NCBI RefSeq assembly: GCF_023674465.1
Contig: NZ_CP098400.1
Coordinates: 806,001-870,000, forward strand
Origin: Xiashengella succiniciproducens
GTDB taxonomy: Bacteria; Bacteroidota; Bacteroidia; Bacteroidales; Marinilabiliaceae
Direction: 5' to 3'
Length of the DNA stretch: 64,000 bases
Part shown: one piece after another, positions 58,186 to 64,000 of the stretch
How the letters are laid out: each line of letters starts with the position of its first letter
How positions within the stretch are numbered: position 1 is the first letter of the stretch
The notes under the pieces: generated by a model
The model's input: only the letters and a program-made list of their open reading frames with translations
Database searches by the model: none
What the model was told of the DNA's origin: nothing
Position numbers and translations under genes: made by a program

Positions 58186-58962
58186 ATGAACATGAACAAG
58201 GAAAAGCAGAACATTCATGATTTTGACCTGAGTATGATTTACAGTTTTTTTTCCAATACCGAGCGTCAGGGGCCTGGAAGTCCCGAAGAGACCTTGAAAG
58301 CGCTTGGTTTTATTCGGGGACTTGACGAAAGGTCGAAAATTGCTGATATAGGTTGTGGTACCGGTGGACAAACCATGGTTCTTGGTGCAAATATGCCGGG
58401 TGAAATTGTAGGGGTAGATTCCTGGCCCGCTTTTATCGAGCAATTCAACAAAAATGCCCGGAGTAAGGGTTTGCATCGCCGAGCAAGAGGTGTGGTTGGC
58501 GATATGGCTGATTTGCCCTTTGAGGAGGGGGAGCTGGATCTGATTTGGTCGGAAGGTGCGATTTACAACATCGGTTTTGAGCGGGGTTTAAGCGCGTGGA
58601 GGAAGTTTTTGAAGCCGGGCGGTTATATTGCGGTGACTGAGAATACCTGGTTCAGAGGTGATCGGCCTGGGGAGATTCAGCAATTTTGGGACAGCATTTA
58701 TCCCGAAATGGATGGGATTGCCAACAAGGTGGCTCAGATGCAGGATGCCGGGTATTTGCCTGTGGCGACTTTTATGTTGCCCGAAACGGTATGGACCGAT
58801 TATTATACCTGGCAAGCTGAACGTCTGAAATCTTTTCAACAAGAGCATGAGGGGAATCCTGCCGCTGCTGGCTTTATTGAAACCATGCGCTATGAAGCAG
58901 AGCTGTACAGTAAGTACATGCAGTATTACGGCTATATGTTTTATATCGGGAAGAAGCTGTAA
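58186..58962 (+). CDS. Class I SAM-dependent methyltransferase
   Basis: The 258-residue protein has the Rossmann methyltransferase motif [17 protein letters not shown] near 48, [14 protein letters not shown] (motif II) near 71, [23 protein letters not shown] near 100 and [14 protein letters not shown] near 140. The substrate is unknown. An alternative ATG two codons downstream (58192) is possible. It lies in the vitamin island but is transcribed away from the thiamine operon, without visible link to it. Terminator hairpin at 58988. Confidence 0.88.
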   Translation: MNMNKEKQNIHDFDLSMIYSFFSNTERQGPGSPEETLKALGFIRGLDERSKIADIGCGTGGQTMVLGANMPGEIVGVDSWPAFIEQFNKNARSKGLHRRARGVVGDMADLPFEEGELDLIWSEGAIYNIGFERGLSAWRKFLKPGGYIAVTENTWFRGDRPGEIQQFWDSIYPEMDGIANKVAQMQDAGYLPVATFMLPETVWTDYYTWQAERLKSFQQEHEGNPAAAGFIETMRYEAELYSKYMQYYGYMFYIGKKL

Positions 58963-58987
58963 TAAGTGATCAAATGAGTAGTTAAGA

Positions 58988-59029
58988 AAAAACCTTTCGT
59001 GCAAGATGATTCAAGCATGAAAGGTTTTT
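58988..59029 (+). terminator. Terminator after the methyltransferase gene
   Basis: The stem AAAAACCTTTCGTGC with GCATGAAAGGTTTTT (one G-U pair) and a 12-base loop; A-rich and T-rich flanks. It may act in both directions. Confidence 0.85.
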
Positions 59030-59156
59030 ATAAATTGGATCGAAAGGCTTGTGTTTTGACGAAAGTCCGAGTCTTTTTGATATTGGGCTGTAGCGAGAGA
59101 GGTGTCTTTTTCGTATGTTTAAGTAAGAATGGACATTCGATTATGTTGAACAGGGA

Positions 59157-59558
59157 ATGAAAGAGACGAAGTTTTCATATTATTTTGATGAGGAACGGGG
59201 CATCCTGTTTAAAACCTATTATGGACCAATTACGATTGAGGACATCAATTCTTCCTGGAAGTTTGCTTTTCATGAAGGCCTGATACCCCATAGGATGAAG
59301 GGCTTTGTGCTGGATTACCGGAGTGCGAACTTCGATGTTGAACCAGAGAGGCACACGGAAATTGCTGCTTTTTATAAACGGCATATTGAGGTGTTTGGTG
59401 GTTATAAAATCGCTATTGTTACAGAGGCGCCCAGAGATATTGTAATTCCTGTACTTGTTGAGATGCACGATGAAGGATACAGTTCCAGGCCTTTTAGTAC
59501 CATGGAGGCTGCCATTTCCTGGGTGCAGGTGGGGTTTACAGCACACGCGGACCTGTAA
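59157..59558 (+). CDS. Small cytoplasmic protein of unknown function, perhaps SpoIIAA/STAS-like
   Basis: The 133-residue protein has no signal peptide. An alternating strand-helix pattern (FDEERGILFKTYYGPITIEDI, then MKGFVLDYRSANFDV, then GYKIAIVTEAPRD) resembles the SpoIIAA-like STAS fold, but I cannot assign a family with certainty. A terminator hairpin follows 19 bases downstream. It sits beside the IS4 remnant within the island; nothing ties it to vitamin metabolism. Confidence 0.6.
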   Translation: MKETKFSYYFDEERGILFKTYYGPITIEDINSSWKFAFHEGLIPHRMKGFVLDYRSANFDVEPERHTEIAAFYKRHIEVFGGYKIAIVTEAPRDIVIPVLVEMHDEGYSSRPFSTMEAAISWVQVGFTAHADL

Positions 59559-59577
59559 AAAAGTAGGAGGGTATGAA

Positions 59578-59610
59578 CAACAACTGCCCTTGGGCAGTCG
59601 TTGTTTTATT
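59578..59610 (+). terminator. Terminator after the 133-residue gene
   Basis: The stem CAACAACTGCCC with GGGCAGTCGTTG (one mismatch) and a 2-base loop is followed by TTTTATTT. The IS4 remnant begins right after it. Confidence 0.8.
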
Positions 59611-59619
59611 TCTCAAATA

Positions 59620-60636
59620 GGTTCCCCGGGCATTTCTTATACAAGTGCAAAGGTAAGAACCAAAAGAATGCCTGCAGCAAACCAACGACGGTGTAGTCAA
59701 GTTTTCGGGGATATCTATATGGATGTTTATCGCAGACACGGTTCGGCTTTAGCGGACAGCCGTTTAAGCGACGCAGATTTAAAACGGCTTTACATTATGG
59801 ATTCTACAACGATCTCGCTGTTTAAAGACATCCTTAAAGGGGTTGGTCGCAACCCCAAAGAAGGCAAGAAGAAGGGTGGGATAAAGGCCCATACAATCAT
59901 CAAGGCCAGCGAGCACGTGCCCTGCCTTATCCGTTACAGCGAAGCAGCAAGACACGACCACATGTTCCTGGAAGAAGTACTTAGCCTGTCACCTGGTTCG
60001 ATTATTACTTTCGATAAGGGATATGTTGATTCTGCCCAATATGAAGTGTTTACGCAAAACACAATTTGGTATGTAACAAGGCTTAAAGACAATGCCTTAT
60101 ACAAGGCCCGCAAAGAGTTCGACATTCCGGACAATGCCGATTCCGGGGTTCTTAAGGATGAAGAAGTGACCTTGCAATATGGCGATAAGAGGGAAAAAGA
60201 ACACCGGGCCCGTAGAATAGCCTATTGGGACAGTGAAAATGAACGTTTATTCGAGTTTATCACTAATAATTTTGAGCTGTCAGCAGAATAAATTGCTCTG
60301 ATTTACAAGAAACGTTGGCAGATAGAACTACTGTTCAAACAACTAAAGCAGAACTTCCCTTTGAAGTATTTCCTGGGCGACAACGAAAATGCAATTGAGA
60401 TACAAATATGGACAGCGATGCTTGCCAATCTATTGATAACCCTTGTAAGAAGCCGGCTCAAACGTAAATGGGCGTTTTCTAATATGGTATCGATTATAAG
60501 ACAACAATTGATGAACTATATTGACATCTATTGCTTTTTGGAAGACCCAGAAGGTAGTTGGCGTGAGATTGTAAAAGAAAATAAAATCAAATATCAAAAT
60601 TCGCTATTCCCCGAATTGGAGGGGGCTTACTTTTGA
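59620..60636 (+). pseudogene. IS4-family transposase remnant, 5'-truncated with an internal stop
   Basis: The frame encodes the core of an IS4 transposase: IMDSTTISLFKDILKGVG with the first Asp, ITFDKGYVDSAQY with the second, then TAA at 60289-60291, and in the same frame YKKRWQIELLFKQLKQ, the Y-(2)-R-(3)-E-(6)-K signature. The TAA therefore separates the second Asp from the catalytic Glu. About 100 N-terminal residues expected of the family are missing: homology begins after a terminator at 59610. The element cannot make a functional enzyme. It sits just inside the right inverted repeat. Confidence 0.88.
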
Positions 60637-60694
60637 AAACAAAGAACATGAGTATTGACTAACTGGCAGTTAGGTGCTGGTGATTGCAAATATT

Positions 60695-60876
60695 CCGGTT
60701 TACCGGACAACAATGAAAAATAATTGTCATTTTTTCTTTTAACTGAAAACTATCAAGTTGGTTGAATGTATCCAAAGAGCACCAGCGTTGGTAAATTGCA
60801 CGTAATTAAAAGAAAAAAGCCTGTCCGTCTCAGGATAAATAAAACAAAACAGGCTGTCCGGGAGGACAGCCTGTCT
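60695..60876 (-). repeat. Right copy of the 182-bp inverted repeat
   Basis: Reverse complement of 46643-46824 with about three mismatches. It carries the same terminator stem as behind mdh (60849-60875 side) and lies 59 bases after the IS4 remnant. Its inner end stops at the apex of the palindrome that is complete in the left copy. 60637-60694 shows nothing recognisable. Confidence 0.93.
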
Positions 60877-60972
60877 TGTTTTTATGCATTTGCCAGGTTA
60901 TTACTGTAATGGTGAATCAGGACCTAATCAACGTTCATTCCTTGTAAACTGCTACATATGCTTGACTAAGGA

Positions 60973-62163
60973 TCAGGGCAGATCCTCTTCCACGGGTCTG
61001 TCTGTTTGTGAAGTGAAATCCGGGCCAGGTTCGGGTCCCTGGGGAACTACCCTGTTTTTGTTTATGATTAGCTGTTTGTAATAGGAGAGGATTACGGTCG
61101 TCAATGGCAGTGCAAGTACCAGACCGATTACTCCCATCAGACTACCCCATATAGACAGTGATAGCAATATCAGAGCCGGGTTCATATTATACGCCTTGCC
61201 CATGATCCGGGGTATCAGAATCGTTTCCTGTATTACCTGTACCAGTCCCATTACAAGCAGTATGAGCAGTGCAACCTCTATAAAAGTCTGATCCGACTCC
61301 ATGGACTTAAGCATTGCAAGGAAAAGTGCCGGAATAAAGCCCACTATCTGCAGGTAGGGCACTATATTGAGCAAACCTATAAAAAGACCAAAGGTGACGG
61401 GGATAGGCAGTTTAATTATAGAAAAGCCGATAGACATCAGGATTCCGACTATCATTGCGATAGTAAACTGTGCCCTGAAATATACCTTCATTGAATTCTT
61501 TAGGTCTTCAACGATAGCCGAAATCAGAGGCCTGTGCTTTTCAGTAATCAGTCCCCTCCATTCCGATTCTATCTTTTGATAGTCGAGAAGTATAAAGAAC
61601 AGGTAAAGCAAAACTATAAGAGCCCCAATAACTGCTGCAATTATCGACATACCGCCGGCAAGTACCGATTTAAGCGCTGCATAGAGAATTGAGGCTGCCT
61701 CGCTGATAGTCTCAGCACTGATAAACTCCTGTACGTTGACATTTGCAAAGAAATCGGTACACCAAAGTTGTACTTTTTCAGGAATAAGATCCCTGAAATG
61801 ACTGGTCTGGAAAAAGTCACGCAGCAGTTCGGTAAGCTTTTTAAACTCCGCAATAAAGGTTGGAAACAACCACCACATGAGGGCACTGAAGACCAGGATA
61901 AAAAATGCCATGGTGATAAAGACCGCGATGCCTCTGTGACGCACCCTCAGCTTTTCCTGTGCGAAAGCAACAAGCGGCTCGGAAAGGTATGCAAGCAACA
62001 GTGCAATAAAGAAGGGTATCAGTACTCCGCTTAGCGATCTTAGTACAGTAATAATTGCAGCAAAGATTGCTATGGAAAGAAGCAGACGCACAAAGCGGTC
62101 GAATGTGTAAGGCCTGTCGTCCCTGAATTGGTTGAAAGCACCGTAGTTTGTTAAATCTTCCAT
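60973..62163 (-). CDS. AI-2E family transporter (YdiK/TqsA-like)
   Basis: The 396-residue membrane protein has paired N-terminal helices (LLLSIAIFAAIITVLRSLSGVLIPFFIALLLAYLSEPLV), a periplasmic region, and a C-terminal block with SIGFSIIKLPIPVTFGLFIGLLNIVPYLQIVGFIPALFLA and the helix pair ending LSIWGSLMGVIGLVLALPLTTVILSYYKQL, characteristic of the AI-2E transporter family. Substrates vary (autoinducer, Na+/H+ antiport, others), so the cargo is unknown. It is outside the island: the right inverted repeat ends 97 bases from its stop. Basic and acidic ends suggest both termini are cytoplasmic. Confidence 0.88.
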   Translation of the reverse strand: MEDLTNYGAFNQFRDDRPYTFDRFVRLLLSIAIFAAIITVLRSLSGVLIPFFIALLLAYLSEPLVAFAQEKLRVRHRGIAVFITMAFFILVFSALMWWLFPTFIAEFKKLTELLRDFFQTSHFRDLIPEKVQLWCTDFFANVNVQEFISAETISEAASILYAALKSVLAGGMSIIAAVIGALIVLLYLFFILLDYQKIESEWRGLITEKHRPLISAIVEDLKNSMKVYFRAQFTIAMIVGILMSIGFSIIKLPIPVTFGLFIGLLNIVPYLQIVGFIPALFLAMLKSMESDQTFIEVALLILLVMGLVQVIQETILIPRIMGKAYNMNPALILLSLSIWGSLMGVIGLVLALPLTTVILSYYKQLIINKNRVVPQGPEPGPDFTSQTDRPVEEDLP

Positions 62164-62258
62164 AGTCTTACTGCCTATTAGTTATCCTGGTTCTAAGCCA
62201 AAGTGTAAAAGTAAGGACTAAATTCTTGTTTTGCCAAAACTGTTTTTCGGAAATGGAC

Positions 62259-62288
62259 GATCTTTTGTCCGGAACCGGACAAAAGATC
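62259..62288. repeat. Palindrome with TTGTCCGG/CCGGACAA core
   Basis: Two 14-base arms (GATCTTTTGTCCGG and CCGGACAAAAGATC) with a 2-base centre. The core TTGTCCGG..CCGGACAA is shared with the palindrome at 46794-46843. It is in the 375-base spacer between divergent genes, which otherwise holds only a promoter candidate. Confidence 0.8.
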
Positions 62289-62349
62289 TTTTCTTAAATA
62301 GAACTTCTTGACGACTGAATTGTTTGATATTAAGAATCCTAAACATTGT

Positions 62350-62381
62350 TTACGTTAAATACTGTAGCATCCTTATATTTG
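62350..62381 (+). promoter_or_regulatory. Candidate promoter upstream of the 62539 gene
   Basis: TATATTTG at 62374-62381 matches TAnnTTTG; a TTTA 21 bases before is an imperfect -33 box. Leader would be about 150 bases. Confidence 0.45.
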
Positions 62382-62538
62382 TTGGTACGAAAATTGCCAA
62401 AAAAAAGAATGATAAAAATTGAATTTTTTATTGCTTAGAGTTAATTAATGTAAAAATATGCCGTAAATTTGTAAAACTGTTTCAATCAATAAATTCTGTA
62501 CTGTTATTGCAAACGCGGGATAGTACATCTAGCAAAAA

Positions 62539-63999
62539 ATGAAGAGATTGTTGAAGATATTGTGGCTGGTTCCGGCTATTCTGTTTTGCTGGTCTTGTGA
62601 ACGTGATTACATGTTCCGGGGTGGTGAGGAAGGCATTATGTTTTCTTCCGACACTGTTATGTTTGATACAATCTTCACTTCTATAGGTTCAGCTACCCGT
62701 AATTTCCGCGTTATCAACCCCTATGACACTGATTTGACTATTGATCTTATCAAGCTGGCAGGTGGCGAAGATTCAAAGTTCAGGATTAACATTAATGGTA
62801 TTCCAGACCCTGAAGTGAGAGATGTACATCTCAGAGCAGGCGACAGTATTTATATTTTTGCAGAAGTAACAATCAATCCGGGAGATAGCAGTGATCCTTC
62901 CTTTGTAGTAACTGACTCCGTAATATTTCAGACAAAGGAGCGGGTTCAGAGCGTCAAACTTGTGGCATACGGACAGGATGTTGTATTGCTGCGCAAGAAG
63001 ACCCTCGGAACACAGACTTTAAAAGCCGATAAGCCATATCTGATTTACGACTGGTTGATAGTTGACTCAGCATCAGTTCTTACTATTGAAGAAGGTGCAG
63101 AACTTTACTTCTATCAGGGAGCAAGTCTTGTTGTCAGTCATGGTGCTTCCCTGAAAGTAATGGGTACCAGGGAAAATCCTGTGCTTTTTACAGGTTCACG
63201 CCTGGAGGAATGGTATCAGGATAAACCAGGCCAATGGAATGGTATCAGCCTTATGCCGGGAAGCAAGAACCATGAAATCAATTATGCCATTATAAAGAAT
63301 GCCACAGTAGGACTCTCAGTCGATTCTGTGGGCCTGAAAGGTGGTTTGCCGCTCAGATTGTCCAACACCAGGATAGAGCATGTGTCACAACAGGGACTGG
63401 TAGCTCAGGCATCTTCGATAATAGCAGACAACTGCCTCTTTGGCGATGCAGGCAGTGCATCTGTTGCCCTTACCTATGGCGGTTATTACAAGTTTTACCA
63501 CTGCACAATAGTCAACTACTATAAGTGGAAGAGTTACCGCAATATTCCTGCACTTTTGCTATCCAACTACTACATCGATAAGGATAGGAATAAGCCTGAG
63601 ATCAGGGATATGGAAGAGGCCTTGTTTAGTAACTGTATTATCTGGGGTGCCAATCCCAATGAGATAGGACTTGATTTTGAGCCCAAGAACAAGGAAGAGG
63701 GTAATAGGCAGAAATTCATTATTAATTATAAGTTTGAAAACTCCCTGATAAGGACTCAGCTTAGTGCTGATGTTCTATCTGATACCAAGCATTTCAAGGA
63801 GGTCATATTTAACTACAATCCGGCTTTCGTCAATTATCAGAGTTACAATTATGAGCTTGACACCTTGTCTGTAGCTATTGATGCCGGCAACCTTGAGACT
63901 GCCAGAAAATATCCGATCGACTATATGGGCAACAGTCGTGTTGAAGGCAACAGATTGCCTGACCTTGGTTATATAGAAAGAATCGAGCAGGAACAATAA
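62539..63999 (+). CDS. Surface or periplasmic lipoprotein with right-handed beta-helix character
   Basis: The 486-residue protein has a lipobox signal (LVPAILFCWSCERD, Cys at about 20). The N-terminal part (about 25-155) is beta-rich with FDTIFTSIGSATRNFRVINPYD, an immunoglobulin-like segment often seen in Bacteroidota lipoproteins. From about 165 repeated short strands (for example VLTIEEGAELYFYQGASLVVSHGASLKVMGTRENPVLFTGSRLEEW) suggest a parallel beta-helix. A DUF5123 or polysaccharide-lyase-like role is possible, but no catalytic residues are identifiable. The frame ends at the window edge with its own stop, so it is complete. Confidence 0.72.
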   Translation: MKRLLKILWLVPAILFCWSCERDYMFRGGEEGIMFSSDTVMFDTIFTSIGSATRNFRVINPYDTDLTIDLIKLAGGEDSKFRININGIPDPEVRDVHLRAGDSIYIFAEVTINPGDSSDPSFVVTDSVIFQTKERVQSVKLVAYGQDVVLLRKKTLGTQTLKADKPYLIYDWLIVDSASVLTIEEGAELYFYQGASLVVSHGASLKVMGTRENPVLFTGSRLEEWYQDKPGQWNGISLMPGSKNHEINYAIIKNATVGLSVDSVGLKGGLPLRLSNTRIEHVSQQGLVAQASSIIADNCLFGDAGSASVALTYGGYYKFYHCTIVNYYKWKSYRNIPALLLSNYYIDKDRNKPEIRDMEEALFSNCIIWGANPNEIGLDFEPKNKEEGNRQKFIINYKFENSLIRTQLSADVLSDTKHFKEVIFNYNPAFVNYQSYNYELDTLSVAIDAGNLETARKYPIDYMGNSRVEGNRLPDLGYIERIEQEQ

Positions 64000-64000
64000 T

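Noticed and set aside
59455-59619. Open frame joining the 133-residue gene region to the IS4 remnant
   Set aside because: The part before about 59620 overlaps another gene and a terminator in a different frame and has no transposase similarity.

Overview
The window comes from a member of the Bacteroidota, most likely class Bacteroidia. Support includes the dcw cluster order, a GldE-like CNNM/CBS protein next to lptC, promoters of the TTTG-N19-TAnnTTTG type, an almost complete absence of Shine-Dalgarno sequences, and an rRNA operon with Bacteroidota-type 16S, 23S and 5S. I cannot name the genus from the sequence alone.

Layout. 0-10.3 kb: the late dcw cluster mraY-murD-ftsW-murG-murC-ftsQ-ftsA-ftsZ on the plus strand makes lipid II and the Z-ring and ends at a bidirectional terminator. 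10.4-18.0 kb, minus strand: coaX, an outer-membrane barrel, a TPR protein, lptC, a gldE-like gene and a PpiD/SurA-type foldase gene, so mostly envelope assembly. 18.1-26.2 kb: an orphan receiver-PAS protein overlapping the end of mfd, then aspartate kinase, a small lipoprotein, dihydroorotase and a polyprenyl-phosphate glycosyltransferase. 26.3-31.5 kb: one rRNA operon (16S, tRNA-Ile, 23S, 5S) with tandem promoters. 31.5-35.2 kb: a group IIC intron with its maturase sits just behind the 5S hairpin, and an IS1182-type element lies directly behind the intron. 35.3-46.6 kb: an rluB-type operon, glmM, a MacB-like efflux operon without its ATPase, and mdh.

46.6-60.9 kb is the accessory part of most interest. 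A block of about 14 kb is bounded by a 182-bp near-identical inverted repeat (46643-46824 and 60695-60876) that includes the mdh terminator. It holds a cobalamin-riboswitch operon (ATP-PPase, btuF, btuC, btuD, btuB, a stand-alone DUF4430 protein with a transcobalamin-like domain, a DUF4198 protein, and a PduO-type adenosyltransferase). A convergent thiamine salvage operon (thiM, thiE, tenA, thiD) lies behind a TPP riboswitch with a visible terminator. A methyltransferase, a small orphan gene and a broken IS4-type transposase follow. Together these genes would import and adenosylate corrinoids and rebuild thiamine phosphate from salvaged pyrimidine and thiazole parts, so the block reads as a vitamin-scavenging island.

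60.9-64 kb returns to ordinary chromosome: an AI-2E family transporter and a Bacteroidota lipoprotein with a parallel beta-helix look.

All identifications are from motifs read in the sequence; no database search was possible. Starts were moved downstream of the longest open frame for several genes (mfd, pyrC, the coaX-linked barrel, btuC, the DUF4198 gene, pduO, tenA, thiE, thiM, the first efflux adaptor), for the reasons given in each entry.
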